The notes beneath the pieces are model-generated. The model worked only from the letters and a program-made list of their open reading frames with translations, did not search any database and had not been told where the DNA came from. Positions 8,208 through 16,471 of a stretch of DNA of 40,785 nucleotides are shown here, in pieces (position 1 is the first letter of the stretch; every line of letters begins with the position of its first letter). Source of the stretch: an archaeon. Its GTDB lineage: Archaea > Thermoproteota > Thermoprotei > Thermofilales > JAPDKD01. The translations under genes and the position numbers were made by a program. The DNA lies in contig JAPDKD010000034.1 in assembly GCA_029258735.1 (NCBI GenBank), forward strand, positions 1 through 40,785. Direction: 5' to 3'.

Positions 8208-8560
8208 AGAATTGTAACACCCACTTTTCTTTCGCCTTTATCTGCATTTAGGTCTAGAAGTGCAACCTGTTGAAAGGAGCCTAGCTCTAAGTCACCGTTT
8301 ACAAGCGGTAATGCGATGCTTCTAGGAAAGAGGGAAATCTGAAGATAAGGGTCTTTCACGGGAAGTTCGTCAATAAGTTTTAATAAGTCTCCTAGAAGCC
8401 TGGATTCATATTCTATGGTTATTATAGCTGTCAGCGGGCTTAAGGATGAAACCACTACTATGCCGTCGTTTTTACCGCTTTTCTCGACTATCTCTAATAT
8501 TCTAGGCGTTATGTCATAAACTCCTTTTCCGCGACTTTCCAAGGTAATGAGAGTTACCAT
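8204..8560 (-). CDS. YjbQ/UPF0047-family protein, copy B (LGxxQ motif kept)
   Basis: Protein of 118 residues. The family end segment is well kept (LELGSFQQVALLDLN, residues 91-105), and SPLTAIITIE (41-50) matches the STSALTIxE core. The His/Asn motif that should follow is missing; the place is filled by KDPYLQISLFP (69-79). This is the reverse of the loss seen in the adjacent copy A, which it overlaps by four bases. Alone it probably lacks a complete active site. It is divergent from uppS, whose start is about 100 bases away. Confidence 0.7.
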   Translation of the reverse strand: MVTLITLESRGKGVYDITPRILEIVEKSGKNDGIVVVSSLSPLTAIITIEYESRLLGDLLKLIDELPVKDPYLQISLFPRSIALPLVNGDLELGSFQQVALLDLNADKGERKVGVTIL

Positions 8561-8660
8561 AGTTCTTCAGATACTTTTTCTTTCAGTAAATATAAGTGTT
8601 GGTCGTAGAAAAACGAGATAACAAATATTTACAATGTATTATTTCCTAGACTGGGGATTC

Positions 8661-9461
8661 ATGTTGATTACCAGATTTATAAGAGGCTTATCACAAGTCT
8701 CAGGAATATATAAGATATATGAAATGATGCTAGAAAAAGAGATAAAAAACGGCCCCATGCCCAACCACATAGCCTTCATTTTAGACGGTAATAGGCGATG
8801 GGCACTCAGCCAGAGATATCCAAAAACAGCTGGATACAGGTGGGGCGCGAGCAAGGCAGAAGAAGTACTAAACTGGTGCCTAGAACTCGGAGTAAAAACG
8901 GTAACCCTTTACATCCTCTCAACAGAGAACATTAGAAGAAGAAGCAAGGAGGAACTCGATGCAATATACTCAGTGATAAAAGATTATGCAAGAAAAGCTC
9001 TAAACGACGAGAGATTCGATAAAAACAAAGTTAAGGTTAAAGTAATCGGACTATATGAGCTTCTACCTAGAGACGTTGCGTCCCTACTAAAGAAGCTAGA
9101 GGAAAAAACTAGAACCTACGATAAGCATGTACTGAATTTAGCAGTAGCTTACGGAGGACGCAGAGAAATAGTTGAAGCTACAAAGCGTATCATAAAGGAA
9201 GTTCTAGAAGGAAAGCTAAACCCCTCCGACATCGACGAGAACCTCTTTGAAAAATATCTGTTTACAGGCTCTCAGAAGCACCCAAACCCCGACCTTGTCA
9301 TCAGAACAAGCGGCGAATACAGGCTAAGCAACTTCCTAATATGGCAAACAGCCTATAGCGAACTAGTCTTCCTAGACGCCTATTGGCCCGAATTCAGGCG
9401 AATAGACCTTCTCAGAGCAATAAGGCTTTACCAAAAACGCAGCCGCCGTTTTGGAGCATAG
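8661..9461 (+). CDS. uppS: cis-Prenyltransferase (undecaprenyl-type diphosphate synthase)
   Basis: Protein of 266 residues from ATG 8661. The catalytic motif HIAFILDGNRRWA (Asp42), the central TLYILSTENIRR and the C-terminal DLVIRTSGEYRLSNFLIWQ are all present. The enzyme condenses isopentenyl diphosphate units into the long lipid carrier used in archaeal protein glycosylation. The N-terminal stretch LITRFIRGLSQVSGIYKIYE is normal for archaeal members, which supports ATG 8661. ATG 8634 would add nine odd residues and has no ribosome site, while GGGGATTC precedes 8661. A TATA-like AAATATAAG lies at 8588-8596. Confidence 0.93.
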   Translation: MLITRFIRGLSQVSGIYKIYEMMLEKEIKNGPMPNHIAFILDGNRRWALSQRYPKTAGYRWGASKAEEVLNWCLELGVKTVTLYILSTENIRRRSKEELDAIYSVIKDYARKALNDERFDKNKVKVKVIGLYELLPRDVASLLKKLEEKTRTYDKHVLNLAVAYGGRREIVEATKRIIKEVLEGKLNPSDIDENLFEKYLFTGSQKHPNPDLVIRTSGEYRLSNFLIWQTAYSELVFLDAYWPEFRRIDLLRAIRLYQKRSRRFGA

Positions 9462-9480
9462 CCCATTTAAGGATAAATGA

Positions 9481-10263
9481 TTAGATCCATTTTCTATACA
9501 AGTCGGTACGAGCGAGATTTAGCGTTGGTACTAGTCTTCTAGCCTTTTTAACCTCTTCTACGTATATGTCTATAGTAAGGCTTTTCTCGTCTTCTCCTAA
9601 GTCGACTAAGATGTGTCCCATAGGAGTTGCTACAAGGCTTCTGCCGCTAAAAATTTCTCCCGTCTGGTTCACCGCTACAAGAAAAGCCAGATTCTCATGA
9701 GCCCGAGCAGCTGTTAGAGCCAGCCATTGGACATGCTTGTATTTTCCTCGATACCATGAGGCGGGCACGATAAAGAGCTCTACGCCTTTATATGCCATCG
9801 CCCTGAAGAGCTCGGGAAATCTAAGATCGAAGCACACTGCCAGCCCTACTTTAAAGCTTCCTACTGTTTTTATTGCAAGCCTAGTTCCTGAAGTGAAAAC
9901 GTCACTTTCGCGGTATCCATATGCGTCAAAAAGATGAATCTTCCTATAAATAAGATTAACATTTCCTTTTTCTGCCAGTAACGCCGCATTAAATATTGAC
10001 TCACCTTCCTTGAGATATGCAGTAAACACAGCGTTTTTTCCCAGCTCTCGCGTCTTTTCTATGATTTCAGATATAAATGGCCCCTCTAATGGCTCAGCTG
10101 TTTTCTCTACGAATTCTCTCGTTACTCCCCCTTTTGATACTCCCATGGCGTATTCGGGAAAAACGTCTAGATCCGCATCTGAGCCTTCGATCGCAGTTAC
10201 TATTTTCTTTAAGTTTTCCCTTTTGTTATCCGAAAATATTAGCTGATGAAGCCCGATTTTCAC
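9481..10263 (-). CDS. Nitrilase-superfamily carbon-nitrogen hydrolase
   Basis: Protein of 260 residues with the complete Glu-Lys-Cys triad: Glu37 in VFPEYAMG, Lys108 in IYRKIHLFD and Cys144 in LAVCFDLRFPELFR. The length and the FDLRFPE and GRSLVATPMG motifs fit amidases of the omega-amidase/Nit2 and deaminated-glutathione amidase type. The enzyme hydrolyses a C-N bond through a thioester in the cytoplasm; the exact amide is not predictable. Convergent with uppS and downstream of a basic hypothetical gene on the same strand. Confidence 0.87.
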   Translation of the reverse strand: MKIGLHQLIFSDNKRENLKKIVTAIEGSDADLDVFPEYAMGVSKGGVTREFVEKTAEPLEGPFISEIIEKTRELGKNAVFTAYLKEGESIFNAALLAEKGNVNLIYRKIHLFDAYGYRESDVFTSGTRLAIKTVGSFKVGLAVCFDLRFPELFRAMAYKGVELFIVPASWYRGKYKHVQWLALTAARAHENLAFLVAVNQTGEIFSGRSLVATPMGHILVDLGEDEKSLTIDIYVEEVKKARRLVPTLNLARTDLYRKWI

Positions 10264-10306
10264 GTTAAAATATCGGCTTTAGCCTTTAAAATTCTAAGCG
10301 CGCCAG

Positions 10307-10825
10307 TTAAAACAGCGTTTCCTGTTTTTCGCGTTTTTTCGGCTTTTCAACTCCTTCAGGGAACACGTCTCTTACTGGCTTGTAAACCTTCTCAAAGAAC
10401 TCTCTCTGACTTAACAATACTCTCTTATCAAAGCTTTCTAGATATTCTACCGCCCGCTTCCACGCCTCCTCAAACGGCATAACAGACTCTATCCGCCTGA
10501 CGATTTCTTTTTCAAAATCCTCAGGCTTTTGCTCCTCTCCTCCGATTATAAACAATCCGTTAGGACTTACAAAGGCAGCTTCGTCACCCACATAAGCAAT
10601 AATCCTCCCATCCTTCTCCTTTACCTCTTCGACGGGCTTAGTTATCCTTCTCCTTTTTACTCGCGGCGCACCTCCTCTTCTCTTCGCCCACGCATAGAAT
10701 ATTGCCCGGTTCAGCCCGAACGAGTATGCTCTTCGCTTATCGCCAGTAAGCAGGTAGTATCGTGCAGCCTGCAGAAGCGCCATAACCTGGAATCGGCCAA
10801 GCTTTTTCTCCTTAGACATACTCAT
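10307..10825 (-). CDS. Conserved basic hypothetical protein ending in a PIP-box-like QETLF
   Basis: Protein of 172 residues, family not recognised. The N-terminal 40 residues form an amphipathic helix region (QVMALLQAARYYLLTGDKRR, then SFGLNRAIFYAWAKRR), followed by a basic patch RVKRRRITKP, a small sheet-like middle (GRIIAYVGDEAAFV) and a charged helical C-terminus. The last residues are KREKQETLF. QxxLF at the extreme C-terminus resembles the first half of archaeal PCNA-interacting peptides, so a link to DNA replication or repair is possible but unproven. TTTAAA at 10852-10857 lies about 27-30 bases before ATG 10825, with no ribosome site, which suggests a leaderless mRNA. Confidence 0.55.
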   Translation of the reverse strand: MSMSKEKKLGRFQVMALLQAARYYLLTGDKRRAYSFGLNRAIFYAWAKRRGGAPRVKRRRITKPVEEVKEKDGRIIAYVGDEAAFVSPNGLFIIGGEEQKPEDFEKEIVRRIESVMPFEEAWKRAVEYLESFDKRVLLSQREFFEKVYKPVRDVFPEGVEKPKKREKQETLF

Positions 10826-10888
10826 CTATTCAATACATGTGACTAGCCTAATTTAAAGTATTAATTTGATTAGAAGAATATAATTTAT

Positions 10889-11704
10889 ATGCGAAAAATT
10901 GTGCGGAAAGCGAGAGTTCTTAAGGCTTCGGGTGAAATTGAAGCCTACAGCAGGGAGAAGCTCATCTTTAGTCTAATAAAGGCTGGTCTCGACGAGGAAA
11001 AGGCAGAGATACTTGTCTCTATGCTAGAAAAGGATTTGCCAGACTTCGTGTCGAGCAATCATATTCATGAAAGAGTTTACGAGCTGTTAAAAATACACTA
11101 TCCTAAATATGCTTTAAAGTATGCCCTAAAAAGAGCCATAATGAGGCTTGGGCCTGAAGGCTTTCCCTTCGAAAAGTTTTTCGCAAAATTGCTCCAAAAA
11201 ATCGGATATAAAACCGAGACTAACCGAATTCTGAAGGGTCGCTGCGTCTATCACGAAATTGATGTAATCGCCGTTAAAGATGGGGTTAGATATATGGTTG
11301 AATGCAAGTATCACAATAGCCCGGGCATCTACACAGGACTTAAAACGGTTCTCTACGTCTACGCAAGACTTCAAGATCTTTCCGAATATTTTGATGCTGG
11401 ATGGGTAGCCACTAACACGAAGCTGAGCAAAGAAGCTATTCAATACGCCCGATGTGTTGACCTAAAGCTGACCGCTTGGAGGTATCCTCCTCACGAAGGT
11501 CTTGAAGTATTAATTGAGAAAATGAAACTGTATCCAATAACGGTGTTATCAACCCTTCCAAGTCAGGCAAGACGACTCTTACTTTCAGAGAATATTGTAA
11601 CTCTCGAAGATCTGCGGAGTCTCGATATAAGTGAACTTCGAAACCTAACTGGTCTCTCAGAAGAACAGGCAATAAAAGTTATGGAAGAAGCTGCTTTAAT
11701 CTGA
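10889..11704 (+). CDS. ATP-cone / Mrr-like endonuclease / helix-hairpin-helix fusion protein
   Basis: Protein of 271 residues with three parts. Residues 5-90 form an ATP-cone (VLKASGEIEAYSREKLIFSL, ..YPKYALKYALKRAIMRLGPEG). Residues 92-200 form a restriction-endonuclease-like fold with the PD-(D/E)xK residues Asp125 (HEIDVIAV) and Glu138/Lys140 (VECKYH). Residues 213-271 look like a helix-hairpin-helix pair (LENIVTLEDLRSLDISELRNLTGLSE type). ATP-cones sense ATP/dATP in ribonucleotide reductase; here the module may gate a nuclease. DNA is the likely target. ATG 10889 is used. The 3' end overlaps the convergent adk by 9 bases. Confidence 0.78.
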   Translation: MRKIVRKARVLKASGEIEAYSREKLIFSLIKAGLDEEKAEILVSMLEKDLPDFVSSNHIHERVYELLKIHYPKYALKYALKRAIMRLGPEGFPFEKFFAKLLQKIGYKTETNRILKGRCVYHEIDVIAVKDGVRYMVECKYHNSPGIYTGLKTVLYVYARLQDLSEYFDAGWVATNTKLSKEAIQYARCVDLKLTAWRYPPHEGLEVLIEKMKLYPITVLSTLPSQARRLLLSENIVTLEDLRSLDISELRNLTGLSEEQAIKVMEEAALI

Positions 11705-12358
11705 GCAAGCTAGAGGTTCTACAAGCATCTCTTCAAGAAGCTTTATTACTTTAGGTATCATTATTTTCGCATCTTCCACAGCATCTACGCGGAGAAGCTT
11801 TTTCAGCTTTCCGTAGAATTGCAGAATAGGTTTTATAGATATTAGGTGGTCTTTAAACCTTTTTTCTACTACTTCTGGCCTGTCATCAATACGCCTTATT
11901 AAATGAGCACCACAAATATCACATACTCCCTCTCTTCTTGGGGGCTTCCATTTAACGTGGTAGATGGCGCCGCACCTTGGACATACCCTTCTTCCACATA
12001 TTCTCTCTATGACGACGTTTTTCGGCGCCCATAGATATAAGGCTACATCGACGGGAGCGAATACTTCTAAAGCCTCAGCTTGCCTTAAAGTCCTAGGATA
12101 CCCGTCGAGAACGAAGCCTTGAGAGCAGTCTGGCTGCAATACCCTTTCTTTTACAACTCCTATGACTATTTCATCGGGAACAAGATGACCCTCCTTTACG
12201 TATTTTTCGACTATTCTTCCCAGCTCGGTTTTTTCGCGTATAGCTCGCTTAAAGATATCTCCCGTAGAAATATGTGGTATAGAAAAGTAAGAGGCGATAG
12301 CTTTAGAATACGTTCCCTTCCCTACCCCTGGAGGGCCGAGAACAACTATTCTCGGAAT
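11696..12358 (-). CDS. adk: Adenylate kinase (zinc-LID type), apparent ATT start
   Basis: The complete 220-residue protein reads from 12358. The N-terminus is [I]PRIVVLGPPGVGKGTY with the P-loop at residues 8-16. NMP-binding STGDIF and GFVLDGYPRT follow, then a LID with a zinc site Cys126, Cys129, Cys146 and Cys149 (CPRCG, CDICG). It balances ATP + AMP and 2 ADP. No ATG, GTG or TTG exists in frame between the upstream stop TAA and the P-loop. The only sensible start is ATT 12358-12356, with GGTGG at 12369-12365 and a 6-base spacer, exactly where family members begin. A caller limited to standard starts would begin at TTG 12139 and lose the P-loop. Overlaps the nuclease gene by 9 bases. Confidence 0.88.
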   Translation of the reverse strand: MPRIVVLGPPGVGKGTYSKAIASYFSIPHISTGDIFKRAIREKTELGRIVEKYVKEGHLVPDEIVIGVVKERVLQPDCSQGFVLDGYPRTLRQAEALEVFAPVDVALYLWAPKNVVIERICGRRVCPRCGAIYHVKWKPPRREGVCDICGAHLIRRIDDRPEVVEKRFKDHLISIKPILQFYGKLKKLLRVDAVEDAKIMIPKVIKLLEEMLVEPLACSD

Positions 12359-12390
12359 TAAAGACCACCATTTATATTTTATTAGAAATG

Positions 12391-12403
12391 CTTAAATAAA
12401 AAA
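12391..12403 (-). promoter_or_regulatory. Candidate TATA box for adk
   Basis: On the minus strand TTTTTTATTTAAG is centred near 12396. Transcription about 26 bases downstream would begin near 12370, leaving a leader of about 12 bases that contains little more than the GGTGG ribosome site before the ATT start. Confidence 0.5.
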
Positions 12404-12450
12404 GTATTGCTTAGACTACCACAAAGTAGTATCTGTCTTTCCATATTCCT

Positions 12451-13500
12451 TTAACGCTTCTTGAGCTTAAAGTCTGTAATTTTTCCTTTCCACTGCTCCC
12501 TATCCAGCTTCTCTTCGAGCTTTCTCCATTCTTCTACTAGCTTCAAGTTCCACTCCCATGTTTCCTCGTCCCGAACATACATTACAACCCTGCTCTTGGA
12601 GTCCACTTCTTTCAGTAGATAGCCTGTCTTCTCGGCTATCTTGTCTCCGAATTCGCGTAGCTCATCTATTGTTGGCATCGCGCTTATCGGCAACCTTTTC
12701 TGGCTTTCTCCTACCCACGTATAGCCTTTAAGTTCGAAGAAGCGGGGCTGAGCCCTTTCTATGAGCCTTGCGTATCCCTCGGGGTTCACCATGTTCAAGC
12801 CGCGAACCATTGTTAACCGTATTATGGTGCGGGTTGAAAACTTGGGGAGAAGCTCCAGGCTTTCCTGTACGAACTTCCAGGCATTCGGGATTAGCGGGCG
12901 TGCTGCCCTTCTAAATGTCTCTTCATCTGGGCCGTAAACGCTGATGTAGAGGTTTGTTGGCTGGGCTTCTTTTTCAAGCATTTCTTGGAGCCTATAGGGT
13001 ACAGACCCGTTTGTTACTACATATGCTGTCATTCCTCTCTCTTTAACCTTTTTTACCAGTTCAGCTAGATACGGATAAAGCGCTGGTTCGCCGTCTAGGC
13101 TGATAGCCATATGGCGTGGGAACATGGCTTCTAGAAATCGCTCCCGCGTAACTCTGGGATGCCCCTTGAAGCCTATGAGGAGTTCCCGCTGGGCTTGTAT
13201 GGCTCCTTCAATAATGTCCTCTGGCTTGTCCCACTCCCATCCTTCGGGTAGCTTGAAACGCCCCGGAAGGTGCATTCGCCAGCAGAAGACGCAGGCAAAG
13301 TTGCAGAAATTTAGGTTAGGCGTCATTTGGACGCAGCGGTGGCTTCTTACTCCATACCATCTCTTGTAGCATAGCCTTTCACCCCTAAGGGCTGACTTTG
13401 TCCATCTGCATATTTCTACAGCGCTATGTCTACCTACTAGCCTATAGCCAGCTCTTAGGTATCTTTGAGTGATATTTTTATCGAATCTCAGCTTAGACAT
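12451..13500 (-). CDS. taw1: 4-demethylwyosine synthase Taw1/TYW1 (radical SAM)
   Basis: Protein of 349 residues. The radical SAM cluster is Cys66, Cys70 and Cys73 (CNFACVFC). A second set, Cys31, Cys44 and Cys56, matches the auxiliary 4Fe-4S cluster of archaeal TYW1. Further family signs are WRMHLPGRF, ISLDGEPALYP, YISVYGPDEETF and FFELKGYTWVGES. The enzyme joins pyruvate carbons to N1-methylguanosine-37 of tRNA-Phe to build the wyosine ring. It acts on the same tRNA that PheST, 15 kb away, charges. First of three minus-strand genes in a row, separated from the primase-like gene by about 40 bases. Confidence 0.95.
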   Translation of the reverse strand: MSKLRFDKNITQRYLRAGYRLVGRHSAVEICRWTKSALRGERLCYKRWYGVRSHRCVQMTPNLNFCNFACVFCWRMHLPGRFKLPEGWEWDKPEDIIEGAIQAQRELLIGFKGHPRVTRERFLEAMFPRHMAISLDGEPALYPYLAELVKKVKERGMTAYVVTNGSVPYRLQEMLEKEAQPTNLYISVYGPDEETFRRAARPLIPNAWKFVQESLELLPKFSTRTIIRLTMVRGLNMVNPEGYARLIERAQPRFFELKGYTWVGESQKRLPISAMPTIDELREFGDKIAEKTGYLLKEVDSKSRVVMYVRDEETWEWNLKLVEEWRKLEEKLDREQWKGKITDFKLKKR

Positions 13501-13541
13501 TTTAACCTATTTTTTATATGACCGGGGCATTAAAACTTATC

Positions 13542-14768
13542 TTATAGCTCGCTTCTTTTTCCGTGACTTAAGAGCCATTTCTTAACTTTGTCGGGGTCTT
13601 TTAGCTCTAGAAGTTTTCTTGCTGCCTGCGAATATAGAGCTAACAGCGCTTTAACGTCGTCTTCGCTGTATCCTTGAGCGCGTAGCGTGACGTTTATGCA
13701 GGCGTTAATGTATCCGAGTGCTTGTTCGAGGCTTAGCCTGCCTAGGGCGTAGCTACTTAGAATGTCTTCAAGGAATGTCACGGCTTTTTGAGGATTCAGG
13801 CGTAAGTCTCTACCTTCTAGGGGGGCTGGTGCCGGGTTAAACCTTAAAAGCTCTGGTCGTAACGGTACCGGAGGAGCGTATTTTATCACAGCTACTTGTT
13901 TAAGTGGTGTTGGGGGTGTTAGTAGTTTGGTTCTTCTTTGGACGGCTGGCTTATTGTAGCCTCCGACAACCTTTAGCGCTTTTTCGGCTAGTGGGTCTAG
14001 CTCGCCGATTTCGTACTTTCTCCATGTGTCGCGGTAATGAGGGTTAAGGGGGTTTGTCCATTCGGGCTGGAACGCGTCGATGTCTTCTGGCTTGAATGGA
14101 ACACATGCTACGTTCAAAGTTCTGTGTAAACTTAGGGGTGCAGTGAAGACTCTTTGCGGATCCATCAGGTTTTCGACTTTTATTTCTGTTCCCTTTTTCA
14201 TGTTTATTTCGAGGAGCTTGTTCTGCAGCTTATTTATAACGTATTGGACAACTGCCCAGGAAACGTCAAGGGGATCGTTTTTTGCTAGCAGCTCGGGACT
14301 GAAGGCGTGCTCGTTAACATGTACGTGCATTCCTCTACCGCTCCACTTTAGCCAGACGCTTTCTGTGACGCCTTCTTTTTCTAGAATGTCTACTATTGCC
14401 CTAGCTACTTCTAGGGTTGTCTTCCACCACTCGGGTCTTGAGTCTATATCCCAGGTTGGCGTGCGGGTTTCCACGTTTTCAAAGTATTCTAGAGCGTCTT
14501 CGCGGGTCTCGAGTTTTCTGTATATATTTGCGGACCCGTAGAATGTTCTCGGCCCTAGTCCAGCGAGCCTCTTTAAAATTCTGTCCAAGTCGCCTTGTGA
14601 CTCAACCTTAATCGGAACGTTCGAGATGTATCTTACTAGAATTGGTCGCCCATCTTTCAAGAGCCTCTTACAATGAACGGCTACCCATCGCTTCCTAAGG
14701 AAGTCTACTATTTCTTTCCTGATAAAGCCTTTCTGGTAGTATTTTTTCACGTCGAACTCATTTGACAT
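13542..14768 (-). CDS. PriS-like archaeo-eukaryotic primase (AEP) family protein
   Basis: Protein of 408 residues. AEP motif I is TWDIDSRP (Asp107, Asp109), motif II is SGRGMHVHV (143-151, His148/His150) and motif III is around MDPQRVFTAPLSLH (Asp203, Arg206, His215). FYGSANIYRK (76-85) corresponds to the PriS substrate segment. It is longer than replicative PriS (about 330-360), with a helical C-terminal half of unknown role, and motif I differs from the usual LxFDIDxD form. It may be a second primase/polymerase or repair enzyme rather than the replicative small subunit; no PriL is nearby. Confidence is good for the superfamily and low for the exact role. Confidence 0.75.
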   Translation of the reverse strand: MSNEFDVKKYYQKGFIRKEIVDFLRKRWVAVHCKRLLKDGRPILVRYISNVPIKVESQGDLDRILKRLAGLGPRTFYGSANIYRKLETREDALEYFENVETRTPTWDIDSRPEWWKTTLEVARAIVDILEKEGVTESVWLKWSGRGMHVHVNEHAFSPELLAKNDPLDVSWAVVQYVINKLQNKLLEINMKKGTEIKVENLMDPQRVFTAPLSLHRTLNVACVPFKPEDIDAFQPEWTNPLNPHYRDTWRKYEIGELDPLAEKALKVVGGYNKPAVQRRTKLLTPPTPLKQVAVIKYAPPVPLRPELLRFNPAPAPLEGRDLRLNPQKAVTFLEDILSSYALGRLSLEQALGYINACINVTLRAQGYSEDDVKALLALYSQAARKLLELKDPDKVKKWLLSHGKRSEL

Positions 14769-14822
14769 AGCTATGTTTTACTGCGTAGAACATGGTATTT
14801 TATGTCTCTTTTAGTTGTTTTA

Positions 14823-16358
14823 CTATGTTCTCAGTATAGAGGGTTTTAGGGGCAAAACTATAAAACTCCAAGTTGTGGTATCTACTTCTCCAGAAATATA
14901 TTTTTTCTCCTGTAACTCGGTTTGTTTTACCGCTTTCCTCCATCCGCCCAGTCCGGCGCCTGCTTTTGCCCATGCAAGCAACGTTTCGGCTAGTTCTCTT
15001 CCTCCTCTCGATATTATTGCCTGTATTTTAGCCCAGCGTGGATCATATTCTCTTACTTCGGCTTTTCCGGCCAAGCGCCTCTTTATTAGCTGAATTTTTC
15101 TCCTGATAGTGGCTAGATCCTCCATTGATGCCCTTTCTAACGGTGTGTGGGGTTTGGGCACTAAGGGGCTTATGGTTATTTTTAGCTGCGAGGTTCCTTT
15201 GAAGCCCGTTTCTGCAGATATTTTCTCCACGTAGGCTGCTATGGCCTCTACGTCCTGTATTGTTTCCCCGGGTATTCCTATCATAAAGTACAGCTTGAGG
15301 CTTCTGAAACCCACTTTCCTGGCTTTTCGACCAACCTCCAAGACCTTGTCTTCCGGGACTATTTTCCTTAGTTTCAGGGCTAGTTCTCGACTAGCGGTTT
15401 CAGGAGCTATTGTAATGGACCTTTGCCCGGCCTCGTAAATTAGCTGAAGCGCTTCCTCATCTAGGGTCTCGGCTCTTAGAGAAGGTATTGAAACCTCCAG
15501 CCCTTCATCTATTAGCTGGCCTAGTATTTCTTTCGCCTTTGAATGGTCGAAGAAGGATAAGCTTACGGTTATTATGCGCTTCGTTTGGTTAAAGAGACTG
15601 CCCTCTACAGCTATCTCTACTATATCTTTTAGTGGTCTCTCTCTGTAGTAGCTGAAGATGTGACCTTCGAGGCAAAAAGCGCAGCCGCGGAAGCAGCCGC
15701 GTGAAACTTCTACAAGGGTTCCTCTTCCCCATGCTGGTTCGCGGTCCAGAGGCTGTATCTGCGCGGTTGGGTGGAAGCGTTTTTCCAGCTTAGGGGCATA
15801 GGACATTTTCACTTTCTCCTCGGTTCCGCGGGCTGGTATGTAGAAGCCTTGTGCGGGACTTAGCGAGTCCAGGAAATCTTGTGGGTTATCTCTGCTTTCT
15901 AGAAAATTTTCTAGTATTATAGGCATTGTAGTTTCTATTTCTCCTATTACTGCCACATCGAGGAATTTAGCCATGGGTTCAGGGTTTGAGACGACAGCTG
16001 GGCCGCCAGCTATTACTATAGGTTTTCCCTTCCTATCGGCGGCATAGGGAGGTATTTCAGCTGCGAGAAGCAGTCTGAGGATGTTTACGTAGTCGGGCTC
16101 ATAGTGAACGGAGAAGACTATCATGTCGAATTTCTTCATAGGTGTCCCAGTTTCTATGCTGATTGGTAGGGGATGTTGTCCTCTCAGGTTTTCTGTGTTG
16201 AAGCGCTCGGCTATATATTCTCTCCAGGAGTTTATGTAGTAGTAGAGCATTTGGTAGGCTAGGCTGGATACGGCCACCTCGTAGGTTGACGGGTAAGCTA
16301 GTGCTACTTTTACTGTCTCGGGTTTGCCCCGTTTTCTGATGACGTTTAGTTCTCTCAT
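14823..16358 (-). CDS. B12-binding-type radical SAM protein (COG1032-like)
   Basis: Protein of 511 residues. A Rossmann-like N-terminal domain (residues 15-160, VALAYPSTYEVAVSSL, IVIAGGPAVVSNPEP, GEIE) is followed by a radical SAM TIM-barrel with Cys222, Cys226 and Cys229 (SRGCFRGCAFC), then YFMIGIPGET and APETASREL motifs and an alpha-helical tail. The N-terminal domain lacks the usual DxHxxG cobalamin motif, so B12 binding is doubtful. The reaction is unknown; relatives modify RNA, lipids or tetrapyrroles. Upstream of the primase-like gene by about 55 bases, divergent from the aminopeptidase gene. Confidence 0.85.
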   Translation of the reverse strand: MRELNVIRKRGKPETVKVALAYPSTYEVAVSSLAYQMLYYYINSWREYIAERFNTENLRGQHPLPISIETGTPMKKFDMIVFSVHYEPDYVNILRLLLAAEIPPYAADRKGKPIVIAGGPAVVSNPEPMAKFLDVAVIGEIETTMPIILENFLESRDNPQDFLDSLSPAQGFYIPARGTEEKVKMSYAPKLEKRFHPTAQIQPLDREPAWGRGTLVEVSRGCFRGCAFCLEGHIFSYYRERPLKDIVEIAVEGSLFNQTKRIITVSLSFFDHSKAKEILGQLIDEGLEVSIPSLRAETLDEEALQLIYEAGQRSITIAPETASRELALKLRKIVPEDKVLEVGRKARKVGFRSLKLYFMIGIPGETIQDVEAIAAYVEKISAETGFKGTSQLKITISPLVPKPHTPLERASMEDLATIRRKIQLIKRRLAGKAEVREYDPRWAKIQAIISRGGRELAETLLAWAKAGAGLGGWRKAVKQTELQEKKYISGEVDTTTWSFIVLPLKPSILRT

Positions 16359-16471
16359 GCCGCTTTATTACCGCTCTTTTACGCGGTCGGAAATATATTT
16401 TCGTTTGTTTTGCTATTGCGGGTTCATCGTTAGGTTTAAGACTATAGGTGAAGCGGGTATTTTTGATTAAA

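Noticed and set aside
12119-12361. Plus-strand frame of 80 codons
   Set aside because: It is antisense to the N-terminal half of adenylate kinase, which is convincing from the P-loop onwards.
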